From Flavobacterium sp. NRK F7 (lineage in GTDB: Bacteria; Bacteroidota; Bacteroidia; Flavobacteriales; Flavobacteriaceae): a stretch of DNA of 64,000 nucleotides. This document shows positions 8,420-18,475 of this stretch, piece by piece. The position numbers and the translations under genes are program-made. The stretch is from NCBI RefSeq assembly GCF_024054195.1, contig NZ_JAMXLB010000001.1:2529351-2593350 (forward strand). Direction: 5' to 3'. A model generated the notes under the pieces. The model made no database searches and was not told the origin of the DNA. It was given only the letters and a program-made list of their open reading frames with translations. Numbering within the stretch: position 1 is the first letter of the stretch; the number at the start of each line of letters is the position of its first letter.

Positions 8420-10513
8420 ATGAACAAATACCTTGCCCCTTTCAAAAATCTACTATTCTTTTATATAATTTTAAATTTTCTTGTTAGAATTATATTACTC
8501 TTCCATCCGATAACACAATCCCGTTTTAGCTTTTTATCACTACTAAAGATATTCTTTTTTGGAACAATATCCGATGTCCTTGTGTTTATAATTGCAAGTA
8601 TTTTCTTATGGATGTATTTACTATTTCTATCCAATTCAAAATTTAAAAAGCCATGGGGTTATATTATATTTAGCTGTTATGTAGTTTTATTGCTGTATAT
8701 ACTTTCGGGTAAATCGATCTTACATGAATATGGTGGAGTTTTACCCGAATTAGGAATTCTATTTGTAGGGTTGAAAACATTATTATTTGGACTATTGCTT
8801 TTCCTACCTCGTTATCGAAAAACTATTCGATATGTAGTTTTTTCTTTTACATTATTTCTTTTCGTACTTCTCATTTTATTAAATGCTGTAAGTGAATTTT
8901 TCTTTTGGAATGAATTTGGAGTTCGATATAATTTTATTGCTGTTGATTATTTGGTTTATACCAATACCGTCATTGGAAATATCATGGAATCTTACCCTGT
9001 TGTTCCTTTATTTACCGTTTTAGGAATCGTAACATTGCTAATCACCTATTATATAACAAAACACTCTAAAATATATGTAGAAGCATTACCAACTTTAAGA
9101 AAAAAAGTACAACTTTCAGGAATCTATCTATCCGTTTTTCTTATTTCAATATTAGGTATAGTTCAATTAACAAAACTTGAAAATTCAAAAAATGTATTTA
9201 CTAACGAACTTCAAGCCAATGGGATTTACAAGTTTTATTTGGCTTTTGTAAATAGCGAGTTGGATTATAATACGTTTTATAAAACTACCTCAGATGAAAA
9301 GGCTTTCGCTCTATTAAAAAAACAATTACCTAACATTACTAATACCACTACCATTCGTTGGATTGACAATGATAGTGTAGAAATAAAAAAAAATGTGGTA
9401 CTAATTACTATAGAAAGTTTAAGTGCCGAATTTATGCAACTCTATGGAAATACTAGAGAAATAACCCCCTTTTTAGACTCACTAGCTTTACAAAGTTTGA
9501 CTTTTACTAATTTATATGCTACTGGAAACAGAACAGTAAGAGGTTTAGAAGCTGTTACCTTGTGTATTCCTCCTACTCCTGGAGAAAGTGTCGTAAAAAG
9601 AGAAGACAATAAAGCCAAATTTACTACGGGTAATTTATTTAAATCCAAAGGATATGATGTAAAATATTTATATGGTGGAGACGCTTTTTTTGATAATATG
9701 CAAGATTTTTTTAGCGGAAATGGATATGATGTAATTGACAAAAGTAGCTTTAAATCTGAAGAAATTACTTTTTCAAATGTTTGGGGCGTTTGCGATGAAG
9801 ATATGGCCAAAAAAGCAATCGAAATTATGAATACGGAAGCGCAAAAAGGAAAACCCTTTTTTAATCATTGGATGACCGTAAGTAATCACAGACCATTTAC
9901 CTATCCTGATGGCAAAATTGATATTCCAAACGATACAAAATCGAGAGAAGGTGGCGTCAAATACACAGATTATGCGTTAAAGCAATTCTTTGCCATGGCT
10001 CAAAAACAACCGTGGTTCAATGAAACCGTATTTGTAATTGTTGCCGATCATTGCGCCTCGAGTTCAGGGAAAACTGAATTACCTATGGATAAATATAGAA
10101 TACCTGCAATGATATATGCACCAAATACAATCCAACCCAAAATGGTAAATCAATTAATGTCACAAATTGATATAATGCCTACACTATTTGGGTTATTACA
10201 TTTTAAATACCAAAGCGAATTTTATGGTCAAGATGTTTTGCAACCTAATTATAAACCTCGAGCGTTTATTGCAACTTATGAAGATTTAGGATTGATTAAA
10301 AATAATATACTAACAATTCTTTCACCTGTAAAAAAAACCAAACAATTTGATTTACAAATACATGAAAATGATTTTATAGATCCTAATTTTCAAATCTATT
10401 ATGATGAAACATTTAAAAAAGTTATTGATGAAGCACTTGTTGAAGAAGCAATAGCATATTACCAAACCGCTAGTTATTTGTTAAAAAACAAGAAATACCA
10501 ACGCTTAGAGTAA
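8420..10513 (+). CDS. LTA synthase-like membrane sulfatase/phosphotransferase
   Basis: A 697-residue membrane protein of the alkaline-phosphatase superfamily, related to lipoteichoic acid synthase and to phosphoglycerol or phosphoethanolamine transferases. The N-terminal third holds about five transmembrane helices. The extracytoplasmic domain shows the metal and catalytic residues: ITIESLS (Glu332), TGNRTVRGLEA (the nucleophile-like Thr372), and VADH (Asp543, His544). Gram-negative members modify periplasmic glycans or lipids; the substrate here is unknown. The ATG at 8420 is preferred over 8381 because of the promoter box at 8394-8401. The 3' end overlaps the convergent VWA-type gene by 9 bp. 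Confidence 0.88.
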   Translation: MNKYLAPFKNLLFFYIILNFLVRIILLFHPITQSRFSFLSLLKIFFFGTISDVLVFIIASIFLWMYLLFLSNSKFKKPWGYIIFSCYVVLLLYILSGKSILHEYGGVLPELGILFVGLKTLLFGLLLFLPRYRKTIRYVVFSFTLFLFVLLILLNAVSEFFFWNEFGVRYNFIAVDYLVYTNTVIGNIMESYPVVPLFTVLGIVTLLITYYITKHSKIYVEALPTLRKKVQLSGIYLSVFLISILGIVQLTKLENSKNVFTNELQANGIYKFYLAFVNSELDYNTFYKTTSDEKAFALLKKQLPNITNTTTIRWIDNDSVEIKKNVVLITIESLSAEFMQLYGNTREITPFLDSLALQSLTFTNLYATGNRTVRGLEAVTLCIPPTPGESVVKREDNKAKFTTGNLFKSKGYDVKYLYGGDAFFDNMQDFFSGNGYDVIDKSSFKSEEITFSNVWGVCDEDMAKKAIEIMNTEAQKGKPFFNHWMTVSNHRPFTYPDGKIDIPNDTKSREGGVKYTDYALKQFFAMAQKQPWFNETVFVIVADHCASSSGKTELPMDKYRIPAMIYAPNTIQPKMVNQLMSQIDIMPTLFGLLHFKYQSEFYGQDVLQPNYKPRAFIATYEDLGLIKNNILTILSPVKKTKQFDLQIHENDFIDPNFQIYYDETFKKVIDEALVEEAIAYYQTASYLLKNKKYQRLE

Positions 10514-12529
10514 ACCATTATATTTTCTAACAAACCATTCTGTTGCTAATAAAGTGCAAATTAAAATTAATAGCAGTTTCCAATCTATTAAAGGTGATTT
10601 TTTAAGGACTTCTTTTTGTATGGGAAGATAATTCGAATCCTTTAGTAAAGACTGAATTAAATCTTGCGATTGATTTGGGTAAAATAATTTTCCAGATGAA
10701 TGGTTCGCTAATTGTTCTAAACGCAAACGGTCTGGATTGACAAATTGTTTTTCAATATCAAATTCTAAAATTTCAAAATTTCCTGAAAATGTATTTTTAG
10801 AATCTTTTTCGGTAACAACAAAATGATAGTTCCCTTTTTTAAGATTATCAAATTCAACTTTATAATCAATGTTGGATTTTAGAAAATTATATGTTTTTTT
10901 TTCATTGGTATCTTTATTAGTCAAAAGAATACTCAATTGTGCATTTTCATCCAATTCATAATTTTTATCAAAATATTGAGCAGTTATTTGAAAGGTTTCC
11001 CCTTCATTATAATAGTTTTTATACGCTACTTCTAGATTCTTTTTTGCTGTATTAGAGGTTAAATATTGCACCCATTTGTCGGTAAAAAAATCAAAATCAT
11101 CAAATGAATTCTTTTTTAAATGCGTTTCTAATCTCCATTTCCAAATATTCTCACCAAAAAGGTAGCCGTTTCTTTGTTTTCCATTTTCTACAAATGTTAG
11201 CAAAGGATTACCTGATGGCATATTTCGAATAGTAGCTTCTAAAAGTGTAGCAGTATTTCCTTTACTAGTTATCGTTCCAAATTTGTTTTCTAATGAAGAA
11301 AAGTTTTCAAAACCAATATTTTCTTGGGCAAACAAGTTAAAACCAGAAGTATAAGATGCAAAATAGTCTTCTTTTTGAGATGCCATTTTAAAAGAAAAAT
11401 CTTCTTGATATTGCCCTAAAAAAGCAAAATCAGTATGCAGCCCTGTAATAGTTAATGTATTGACTTTAGCTTTTTTATTGGCTTCAAAAACGGTTTTAAA
11501 AGAAGCATTTGGTTGATAAAAAATCAATACATTATATTTCTGTAAATCTTTAATTTCAGTAGGCTTTAGAATACTGACTTTTCGTTGTTCATTCGCTTCA
11601 ATACTACGTTTCAAAGCACTTAAATCAGGATGAATAATATCTGAAAGTAACGCAATTTCTGTTCGTTGATCAATAACTTCAATAATAAAATTCTTATAAT
11701 TGTTGGTCCTGTTTTTTTCATCTTTTAAAGAACTAATTGAAGCTGTATACTTTTGAATACCAATTTTTGTTGCATCTAAAAGCAAAGAAAAAGATTGTGC
11801 TTTATTTTGACTGGAAAAGAAAACATTTTTTTTTAAAACAACCTGATTTTGATTTTTAATAGTAAATATTGAATTTACAGGTTCATTTCCCGTATACTGA
11901 AGAAAAACTTCTACAGGAAATTTATTTTTAAGAAAAGTATATTTATTGGTGTTGATTTGATCTATTTTTAAATCAAAAACAGTTGTAGTATCACCTAAAA
12001 CGATTGGATAAATTTTACTATTTTCTTGAAAACTAAACACATAATCATTTCCTTGTGTCTGATTTCCATCGGTAAAGAGTACTACAGGATAAGTAGTATT
12101 TCGATATAATTGTTTTAAATTTTTGGCAACGTTATCGATTAAAGATTGTTTTCCAGAATAATCAATGGTTCCATTTGCTGTAAAGTCTTTATCAAATGAA
12201 TACAGTTGCACATCATATTTTTCATTTAATTTTTGATTTTGAATAAATTGATTGTACACGTCATTATTTAAATCACCCGATAAATTTTTAATAGATTCAG
12301 AGTTATCTATTACAATAGGTAATGGTGTTTTTACAATTTCGTACGATTTGCTTGAAAAAATTGGATTTAGCAATAATAAAAACACACCAAACCAAACTAG
12401 AAAACGTATAAAGGCTAAGAATAAATTTACTTTAAGTTTATTCTTAGCCTTATAATAATATTGATAATATGATAAACCAGTAGCTATAAATACTGATAAA
12501 ATAAGAAGTAAAATAGTACTTGTTGTCAT
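10505..12529 (-). CDS. Membrane-anchored VWA-like protein
   Basis: A 674-residue protein with two N-terminal transmembrane helices (about 5-22 and 35-56) and one at the C-terminus (about 652-668), placing a large domain in the periplasm. After the second helix comes a von Willebrand A-like fold with a MIDAS-type motif DNSES (Asp75, Ser77, Ser79) and a second acidic loop LFTDGNQTQ near residue 150. The central and C-terminal parts are beta-rich. Such proteins occur in Bacteroidota as VWA or BatA-like membrane proteins of unknown role. It is a single gene, convergent with the LTA-synthase-like gene. Confidence 0.72.
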   Translation of the reverse strand: MTTSTILLLILSVFIATGLSYYQYYYKAKNKLKVNLFLAFIRFLVWFGVFLLLLNPIFSSKSYEIVKTPLPIVIDNSESIKNLSGDLNNDVYNQFIQNQKLNEKYDVQLYSFDKDFTANGTIDYSGKQSLIDNVAKNLKQLYRNTTYPVVLFTDGNQTQGNDYVFSFQENSKIYPIVLGDTTTVFDLKIDQINTNKYTFLKNKFPVEVFLQYTGNEPVNSIFTIKNQNQVVLKKNVFFSSQNKAQSFSLLLDATKIGIQKYTASISSLKDEKNRTNNYKNFIIEVIDQRTEIALLSDIIHPDLSALKRSIEANEQRKVSILKPTEIKDLQKYNVLIFYQPNASFKTVFEANKKAKVNTLTITGLHTDFAFLGQYQEDFSFKMASQKEDYFASYTSGFNLFAQENIGFENFSSLENKFGTITSKGNTATLLEATIRNMPSGNPLLTFVENGKQRNGYLFGENIWKWRLETHLKKNSFDDFDFFTDKWVQYLTSNTAKKNLEVAYKNYYNEGETFQITAQYFDKNYELDENAQLSILLTNKDTNEKKTYNFLKSNIDYKVEFDNLKKGNYHFVVTEKDSKNTFSGNFEILEFDIEKQFVNPDRLRLEQLANHSSGKLFYPNQSQDLIQSLLKDSNYLPIQKEVLKKSPLIDWKLLLILICTLLATEWFVRKYNGLL

Positions 12530-12605
12530 ACAAATGTTTTAGAGTTCAGTTCTCAGTTTTTTAGTGTTTCTTAAAAAGCAAATTACACACTAATTTTTGA
12601 ACTGT

Positions 12606-13352
12606 CTAGGTTAGCATACCTCCATCAACATTGATTACCTGACCTGTAACATAAGCACTCATATCTGAAGCTAAAAATACACATACATTGGCTACATCTT
12701 CAGGAGAACCACCTCTTTTCAAAGGTATAGCTTCTCTCCAACCTTTCACAACATCTTCATTTAATTTAGCTGTCATTTCAGTTTCAATAAATCCTGGTGC
12801 AATTGCATTACAACGAATATTTCTAGAACCTAATTCTAAAGCTATCGATTTAGTAAAACCAATCATACCTGCTTTAGATGCTGCATAATTTGCTTGTCCT
12901 GCATTTCCTTTTACTCCTACTACACTACTCATGTTAATAATAGAACCATTACGGTTTTTAAGCATTGTTTTTTGAACTGCTTTTGTCATGTTGAAGACCG
13001 ATTTTAAGTTAATTTCAACAACTTTGTCAAAATCTTCCTCACTCATTCGCATTAACAAATTATCTTTTGTAATACCAGCATTATTGATTAAAATATCAAT
13101 AGTACCAAAATCAGCCAATACATTTTCAACTAATTGCTGTGATTCATCAAAATCTGCAGCATTGGATTGATATCCTTTTGCCTTAACTCCTAAAGCTATT
13201 AATTCGTTTTCTAATTCTTGAGCTGATGAAGCTGAAGAACTATATGTAAAAGCTACATTTGCACCATTTTTTGCAAATACTTCAGCAATTCCTTTACCAA
13301 TACCACGACTAGCACCAGTTATAATTGCTACTTTACCTTCTAATAATTTCAT
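12606..13352 (-). CDS. fabG: 3-oxoacyl-[acyl-carrier-protein] reductase FabG
   Basis: NADPH-dependent reductase of the fatty acid elongation cycle in the cytoplasm. The 248 residues have the full family length. The Rossmann motif is TGASRGIGKG (residues 12-21), NNAG follows at 90-93, and the catalytic residues are Ser143, Tyr156 and Lys160 in YAASK. The C-terminus VTGQVINVDGGM is typical of FabG. A TAnnTTTG box lies just upstream at 13376-13383. The gene appears to be transcribed alone. Confidence 0.95.
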   Translation of the reverse strand: MKLLEGKVAIITGASRGIGKGIAEVFAKNGANVAFTYSSSASSAQELENELIALGVKAKGYQSNAADFDESQQLVENVLADFGTIDILINNAGITKDNLLMRMSEEDFDKVVEINLKSVFNMTKAVQKTMLKNRNGSIINMSSVVGVKGNAGQANYAASKAGMIGFTKSIALELGSRNIRCNAIAPGFIETEMTAKLNEDVVKGWREAIPLKRGGSPEDVANVCVFLASDMSAYVTGQVINVDGGMLT

Positions 13353-13375
13353 CTTTGTTTCTTAAAATTTGAAGT

Positions 13376-13383
13376 CAAATATA
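13376..13383 (-). promoter_or_regulatory. TAnnTTTG -7 box for fabG
   Basis: On the minus strand the sequence reads TATATTTG, 23 bp before the fabG ATG. The upstream TTG is not at the ideal distance, so only the -7 element is supported. Confidence 0.5.
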
Positions 13384-13496
13384 TTAATAATTTAAAGTTT
13401 AAAAAAGAACAATTAAAAATTGTTATCACTTTATGAATTAAACTTTTTTGAAAAAATAAAGTCATACATATACAAACCTATTTAACCTTACAAAAT

Positions 13497-14687
13497 ATGA
13501 GAGCTATTACAATTTTATTTTTTTTATTAAGTTGCTTATTTATATCTTGTTCCAAAGATACAAATGATACGTATGAATCAATTCCAGACTATCCAAATGT
13601 AAAAGCTACTTTTGGAAATACTATTGATTTGAATAATTTGGAAAACTATGACAATCAATTGGTTCCATCTTATATAACCAAAGATAATAGCAATCTAAAT
13701 CCAATCACTAATAAAGGAGCTACTTTAGGAAGAGTTTTATTTTATGACACAAACTTATCTGTAAATCATACCATTGCATGTGCAAGTTGTCATAAACAAG
13801 AAAATGCATTTGGAGATAATGCACTTATGGCCAGCAATGGTGTGAATGGAACTACAGGTAGACATTCGATGCGTTTAGTTAACACTCGATTTGCTACAGA
13901 AACTAATTTTTTCTGGGACGAAAGAGCAGCAAGTCTAGAAATTCAAACTACAATGCCCATTAAAGATCATGCGGAAATGGGTTTTAGTGGCACCAATGGT
14001 GATTTATCTTTTGATGATTTGATTACGAGATTGGAAGGTATTGAATACTATAAAGAACTCTTTACTTTTGTATATGGAAATGAAGAAATCACAGAATCAA
14101 AAATACAAAATGCTTTAGCTCAGTTTATTAGAAGTATCCAATCTTTCGATTCTAAATATGATTCCGGAAGAGCATTAGTTACTAATGACAACCAACCTTT
14201 TCCCAATTTTACTCAAACAGAGAATATGGGCAAAAATTTATTTTTGACACCACCACAATTTGATGGAAATGGCTCTCGTATTGGTGGTGGTGTAGGTTGT
14301 GCAGGATGTCATAGAGCACCTGAATTTGATATTGATCCTAATTCACTTAATAATGGCATCATTGGAACCCTAAATAATACTGGAATTGATATCACGAATA
14401 CTCGTGCGCCTTCTTTACGAGATTTGGTTAAACAAAATGGTATGATTAATTCGACCTTAATGCATACTGGTAACATTACTACTTTACAAGCTGCAATTGG
14501 ACATTACAATACAATTGCTATAGCACCTGGAAACACTAACTTAGATCCAAGATTACGACCCGGTGGTAACGGACAGCAATTAAACATGACGGGTGCTGAA
14601 ATGAATGCCTTACAATCATTTCTAGTAACATTAGCGGGATCCAATGTGTATGTCGATTCAAAATGGAGTTCCCCTTTTGAAGAATAA
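13497..14687 (+). CDS. Di-haem cytochrome c peroxidase-family lipoprotein
   Basis: Periplasmic di-haem protein of the CcpA/MauG superfamily that reduces hydrogen peroxide with electrons from c-type cytochromes or quinols. The 396-residue product has a lipoprotein signal ending LFISC (Cys18). Two haem c sites are visible: CASCH (95-99) and CAGCH (268-272). The segment TRFATETNFFWDERAASLEIQ and the end of the second domain (LMHTGNITTLQAAIGHYN) match the family. Its nearest relatives in Bacteroidota are annotated as cytochrome-c peroxidase. It stands alone, with a bidirectional terminator shared with sucD. Confidence 0.92.
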   Translation: MRAITILFFLLSCLFISCSKDTNDTYESIPDYPNVKATFGNTIDLNNLENYDNQLVPSYITKDNSNLNPITNKGATLGRVLFYDTNLSVNHTIACASCHKQENAFGDNALMASNGVNGTTGRHSMRLVNTRFATETNFFWDERAASLEIQTTMPIKDHAEMGFSGTNGDLSFDDLITRLEGIEYYKELFTFVYGNEEITESKIQNALAQFIRSIQSFDSKYDSGRALVTNDNQPFPNFTQTENMGKNLFLTPPQFDGNGSRIGGGVGCAGCHRAPEFDIDPNSLNNGIIGTLNNTGIDITNTRAPSLRDLVKQNGMINSTLMHTGNITTLQAAIGHYNTIAIAPGNTNLDPRLRPGGNGQQLNMTGAEMNALQSFLVTLAGSNVYVDSKWSSPFEE

Positions 14688-14699
14688 TAGCATAAAAAA

Positions 14700-14719
14700 A
14701 GTCCCGATTTTTCGGGACT
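14700..14719. terminator. Bidirectional hairpin terminator
   Basis: AGTCCCGA and TCGGGACT form an 8-bp stem with a TTTT loop, with an A-run on one side and a T-run on the other. It separates the convergent peroxidase and sucD genes. Confidence 0.85.
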
Positions 14720-14741
14720 CTTTTACTTATCTGAAAGGATT

Positions 14742-15614
14742 TTATCCTAAAACTTCTTTTACTTTTTTACCAATTTCAGCAGGAGAATCTACAACATGGA
14801 TACCATTTTCTCTCATGATACGTTTTTTAGCTTCAGCAGTATCATCAGCTCCTCCTACAATTGCACCAGCATGCCCCATTGTTCTTCCTTTAGGCGCAGT
14901 CTCACCAGCAATAAAACCAACAACTGGTTTGCGGTTTCCATCTGCTTTTACCCAACGTGCAGCATCAGCTTCTAATTGACCTCCAATTTCACCAATCATG
15001 ATGATACATTCTGTTTCTGGATCATTCATCAATAATTCAACAGCTTCTTTAGTAGTTGTTCCAATAATTGGATCACCACCAATTCCAATTGCAGTTGTAA
15101 TTCCTAAACCTTGTTTAACCACTTGATCAGCTGCTTCATATGTTAAAGTACCTGATTTAGAAACGATACCTACTTTTCCTTTTTTGAATACAAAACCTGG
15201 CATAATACCTACTTTCGCTTCTTCTGGAGTGATTACTCCTGGACAGTTAGGACCAACTAAACGACAGTCTCTTGATTTTATATAATCATATGCTTTAATC
15301 ATATCAGCAACAGGAATACCTTCTGTAATACAAATGATAACTTTAATACCTGCATCAGCAGCTTCCATAATAGCATCAGCAGCAAATGCTGGTGGTACAA
15401 AAATAATCGATGTGTTTGCTCCAGCTTTCTCTACAGCTTCTTGAACCGTATTAAATACAGGTTTGTCTAAGTGAGTAGTTCCTCCTTTTCCAGGTGTTAC
15501 TCCACCAACTACATTAGTACCGTATTCTATCATTTGAGAAGCATGGAAGGTTCCTTCACTACCTGTGAAACCTTGAACAATTATTTTTGAATCTTTATTT
15601 ACTAAAACACTCAT
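14742..15614 (-). CDS. sucD: Succinate-CoA ligase alpha subunit
   Basis: The alpha subunit of succinyl-CoA synthetase in the TCA cycle, which carries the phosphohistidine intermediate. The 290 residues match the usual length. The CoA-binding Rossmann domain begins with [13 protein letters not shown], and the active-site histidine is His248 in [13 protein letters not shown]. The beta subunit gene sucC is not adjacent, which is common in Bacteroidota. A TAnnTTTG box is at 15652-15659. Confidence 0.97.
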   Translation of the reverse strand: MSVLVNKDSKIIVQGFTGSEGTFHASQMIEYGTNVVGGVTPGKGGTTHLDKPVFNTVQEAVEKAGANTSIIFVPPAFAADAIMEAADAGIKVIICITEGIPVADMIKAYDYIKSRDCRLVGPNCPGVITPEEAKVGIMPGFVFKKGKVGIVSKSGTLTYEAADQVVKQGLGITTAIGIGGDPIIGTTTKEAVELLMNDPETECIIMIGEIGGQLEADAARWVKADGNRKPVVGFIAGETAPKGRTMGHAGAIVGGADDTAEAKKRIMRENGIHVVDSPAEIGKKVKEVLG

Positions 15615-15651
15615 GATATGATTATTATATTATAATTTTTAAATTGTGTTG

Positions 15652-15659
15652 CAAAAGTA
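15652..15659 (-). promoter_or_regulatory. TAnnTTTG -7 box for sucD
   Basis: The minus strand reads TACTTTTG, about 38 bp before the sucD ATG. No TTG is seen at the ideal distance. Confidence 0.5.
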
Positions 15660-15708
15660 AGTTTTTTGTAAAAAAAACAGGAACTTTTTAAGTTTTATTT
15701 TTATTAAT

Positions 15709-16071
15709 TTATGCTGGTTGGCTAATTTGATACCCTTTGTACAATTTATCACCCAAAAATTCCCAAATAACAATAAATCTTGCAATCGGAATTATTTCAG
15801 ATGGATTTTCAAAAGTAGCAACTTTATGATTGTATTTAATTACAACTTTATTCTCTTCTGCTATTAAATGTGTTATTTCAACGATAGAATTGGTATAATT
15901 TTGTTTCAATTCGTTTGCCAAATCTAAAATCGCTTGTTTATTAAGTGATAATAAACCATCTGAACTCGACCATTCTAAAAGTACATCATCGTGAAGCAAG
16001 TCTTTCAATGCCGAAGCATCTCTAATTCCATCTTCAAGATAAAATTTCTGAATTTGCGCTTTATTTGTCAT
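15709..16071 (-). CDS. NTF2-like/SnoaL-type small protein
   Basis: A 120-residue protein with the alpha+beta cone fold pattern of the NTF2/SnoaL superfamily: an N-terminal helix ([31 protein letters not shown] is the helix-strand start, of which the DDVLLEW strand is the hallmark), then long beta strands ending in [15 protein letters not shown]. There is no signal peptide. Its start overlaps the end of the lpxD-like gene by 11 bp, so the two are probably co-translated. A catalytic or ligand-binding role cannot be assigned. Confidence 0.75.
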   Translation of the reverse strand: MTNKAQIQKFYLEDGIRDASALKDLLHDDVLLEWSSSDGLLSLNKQAILDLANELKQNYTNSIVEITHLIAEENKVVIKYNHKVATFENPSEIIPIARFIVIWEFLGDKLYKGYQISQPA

Positions 16072-17002
16072 TTTCTTTTAATTTATCTATAATTTGAGGG
16101 ATCTTTTTAATATTAGCCAATTGCTTTAATTTCTCACGAGATTCTTCAATAGGAGTACCAAAATACGTTTTCCCCCCCTCTATTGATTTGGTAACACCAG
16201 TTTGTCCCATAACGACTGCTTTAGAACCAATTGTGATACCGCTAGTAGTACCTACTTGACCCCATAAAGTTACTTCATCTTCAACTACAACACAACCCGC
16301 AATACCCGTTTGTGCAGCTATTAAACATTTTTTACCAATTACAGTATCATGCCCCACATGTACTTGATTATCAATTTTAGTTCCTTCACCTATTGTAGTG
16401 TCTCCAGTAACACCTTTATCTATAGTACATAAAGCACCTATGCCTACATTATTTTCTATCACTACTCTACCGCAAGATAACAATTGGTCAAAACCTTCTG
16501 GTCTTTTTTTATAATAAAATGCATCGGCTCCAATAATTGTTCCAGCATGAATAATGACATTATCACCAATAACTGAATTATCGTAAATTGAAACATTAGA
16601 ATGAATGATACAATTTTTTCCGATAGAAACATTATGCCCAACAAAACAATTCGGTTGAAGAATACTTCCTTCACCTATAGTCGCTGAATTTGAAATGGAT
16701 ACTGAAGCATTTGTAAAAGGTCTAAAATGTTTGGATAAAGTATTGAAATCTCGAAATGGATCATCAGAAATTAACAACGCTTTCCCATCAGGACATGTTA
16801 CTTCTTTATTGATTAAAACGATAGTGGCAGCCGATTCGAGTGCTTTATCATAGTATTTTGGGTGATCCACAAAAACAATATCTCCTTTTTCAACAACATG
16901 AATTTCATTCATTCCTAAAACAGGAAAATCTTCAGGACCAATAAAATTGCAATTAATAATCGTTGCAATTTCTTTAAGTGTATGCTTTTTTTGGAATTTC
17001 AT
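16061..17002 (-). CDS. LpxD-like left-handed beta-helix acyltransferase paralogue
   Basis: A 313-residue hexapeptide-repeat protein related to UDP-3-O-acylglucosamine N-acyltransferase (LpxD). The N-terminal uridine-binding-like domain is followed by many [I/V]-G-x-x-x-x repeats from about residue 100 to 260 and a short C-terminal helix. It is a second copy beside the canonical lpxD at 19877-20893, shorter by 25 residues. The expected catalytic His region ([11 protein letters not shown]) is present, so it may be active. It lies after efp, separated by a 75-bp gap with an inverted repeat. Its substrate could differ from that of LpxD. Confidence 0.82.
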   Translation of the reverse strand: MKFQKKHTLKEIATIINCNFIGPEDFPVLGMNEIHVVEKGDIVFVDHPKYYDKALESAATIVLINKEVTCPDGKALLISDDPFRDFNTLSKHFRPFTNASVSISNSATIGEGSILQPNCFVGHNVSIGKNCIIHSNVSIYDNSVIGDNVIIHAGTIIGADAFYYKKRPEGFDQLLSCGRVVIENNVGIGALCTIDKGVTGDTTIGEGTKIDNQVHVGHDTVIGKKCLIAAQTGIAGCVVVEDEVTLWGQVGTTSGITIGSKAVVMGQTGVTKSIEGGKTYFGTPIEESREKLKQLANIKKIPQIIDKLKENDK

Positions 17003-17028
17003 TTGTAGTGATTAGTTTAAAAGTGAAT

Positions 17029-17059
17029 AGTGAATAGTATGTACTAAGTACTATTCACT
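17029..17059. repeat. Perfect 11-bp inverted repeat between efp and the lpxD-like gene
   Basis: AGTGAATAGTA (17029-17039) and TACTATTCACT (17049-17059) form a perfect stem with a 9-base loop. It is flanked by further AGTGA/TTACTA units. There is no clear T-run on the minus strand, so it may be an RNA-processing or attenuation hairpin instead of a simple terminator. Confidence 0.55.
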
Positions 17060-17077
17060 AATTACTAATTACTATTT

Positions 17078-17638
17078 TTATACACGCTCCATGTATTTAC
17101 CAGAAGCCGTATCAATTTTAATTTTATCTCCTTCATTAATAAAAAGAGGTACGTTAACCGTTGCACCCGTTTCTACAGTTGCCGGTTTTGTAGCATTTGT
17201 AGCCGTATTCCCCTTTACTCCTGGCTCTGTATACGTAACTTCTAAAACAACCGAAGCAGCCATATCTACTGATAAAGGCATATCCGTTTCTGTATTAATC
17301 TGAACCATTACATTTTCTCCTTCTTTTAATAAATCAGGAGCATCTAATACATCTCTATTTAAAGTAATTTGTTCAAACGTTTCATTATTCATAAAGTGAA
17401 AGTCATTCCCTTCAGCATACAAATATTGGAAAGTATGGGTTTCTACTCGCACCACATCAATTTTATGACCTGCAGAAAAAGTATTATCTAATACTTTCCC
17501 ATTTGTCAATGATTTCAATTTGGTTCTAACAAAAGCTGGACCTTTACCTGGTTTCACGTGTAAGAACTCGATAATTTTATAAATATCATGATTGTACTTA
17601 ATACAAAGTCCATTTCTAATATCTGCTGTACTTGCCAT
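17078..17638 (-). CDS. efp: Elongation factor P
   Basis: EF-P binds between the P and E sites of the ribosome and relieves stalling at polyproline. The 186 residues form the three beta-barrel domains of the family. The tip of the first domain is KPGKGPAFV, with Lys32 at the position that is modified in other bacteria. The C-terminal signature is ASGKYMERV. No EpmA-type modification gene lies nearby. The gene is part of the minus-strand lipid A series, 27 bp after lpxA. Confidence 0.97.
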   Translation of the reverse strand: MASTADIRNGLCIKYNHDIYKIIEFLHVKPGKGPAFVRTKLKSLTNGKVLDNTFSAGHKIDVVRVETHTFQYLYAEGNDFHFMNNETFEQITLNRDVLDAPDLLKEGENVMVQINTETDMPLSVDMAASVVLEVTYTEPGVKGNTATNATKPATVETGATVNVPLFINEGDKIKIDTASGKYMERV

Positions 17639-17664
17639 TTTTATATATTTATTTTGATAATTTT

Positions 17665-18453
17665 TTAAATTGTACTTCCAGTATACCCTTTCATAATTCC
17701 TCTAGAAGAATTTCTGATAAACTGAATGATGTCATCTCTTTCTGGAGTTGCTTCCATTTCTGCTTCAATAATACTCAAAGCTTGTGTTGTATTGAAATTC
17801 TTTTGATATAGAATTCGGTATATATCTTGTATTTCTCTTATTTTTTCAGTTGAAAAACCTCTTCTTCTTAATCCTACTGAATTAATACCAACATATGATA
17901 AGGGTTCTTTTGCGGCTTTTGTATATGGTGGAACATCTTTTCGAACTAAAGAACCACCAGACACCATAGCATGCTCTCCCACTGAGATAAATTGATGAAT
18001 CGCAGCTAAACCACCAATAATAGCAAAATCCCCTATTGTTACGTGTCCTGCTAAAGCTACACCATTAACGATAATAGCATTATTACCAATATGACAATCA
18101 TGCGCAATATGAGCTGTAGCCATAATTAAACAATTGTCACCGATTTTAGTTTGACCTGAAGCAATAGTCCCTCTATTAATGGTTACACATTCTCTAATAG
18201 TGGTATTGTCTCCAATAATCACTAGAGAATCCTCTCCTCCAAATTTTAAATCTTGAGGAACGGCTGAAATGATTGCTCCTGGAAAAATATTACAATTTTT
18301 ACCTATTCTTGCTCCTTCCATAATTGTAACATTAGAACCTATCCAAGTTCCTTCACCAATTACAACATTATTATGAATCGTAGTAAAAGGATCAATAACT
18401 ACATTGCGTGCAATTTTAGCTCCTGGATGTACATATGCTAAGGGTTGATTCAT
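17665..18453 (-). CDS. lpxA: Acyl-ACP--UDP-N-acetylglucosamine O-acyltransferase
   Basis: First enzyme of lipid A synthesis in the cytoplasm, which transfers a hydroxyacyl chain to the 3-OH of UDP-GlcNAc. The 262-residue protein has the left-handed beta-helix of hexapeptide repeats (about 1-190), the catalytic His in ATAHIAHDCHIG, and a helical C-terminal domain. It starts MNQPLAYVHPGAKIA, as typical LpxA proteins do. It follows the lpxC-fabZ fusion by 22 bp in the order lpxD, lpxC-fabZ, lpxA, efp, which is usual for Bacteroidota. Confidence 0.96.
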   Translation of the reverse strand: MNQPLAYVHPGAKIARNVVIDPFTTIHNNVVIGEGTWIGSNVTIMEGARIGKNCNIFPGAIISAVPQDLKFGGEDSLVIIGDNTTIRECVTINRGTIASGQTKIGDNCLIMATAHIAHDCHIGNNAIIVNGVALAGHVTIGDFAIIGGLAAIHQFISVGEHAMVSGGSLVRKDVPPYTKAAKEPLSYVGINSVGLRRRGFSTEKIREIQDIYRILYQKNFNTTQALSIIEAEMEATPERDDIIQFIRNSSRGIMKGYTGSTI

Positions 18454-18475
18454 CTTTTTTTAATTTAAAATATTT

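Noticed and set aside
17078..17638. EF-P hypusination by the DHS-like enzyme
   Set aside because: The DHS-like gene is far away and next to speA. Polyamine synthesis explains it better, so I keep this only as a test in the findings.
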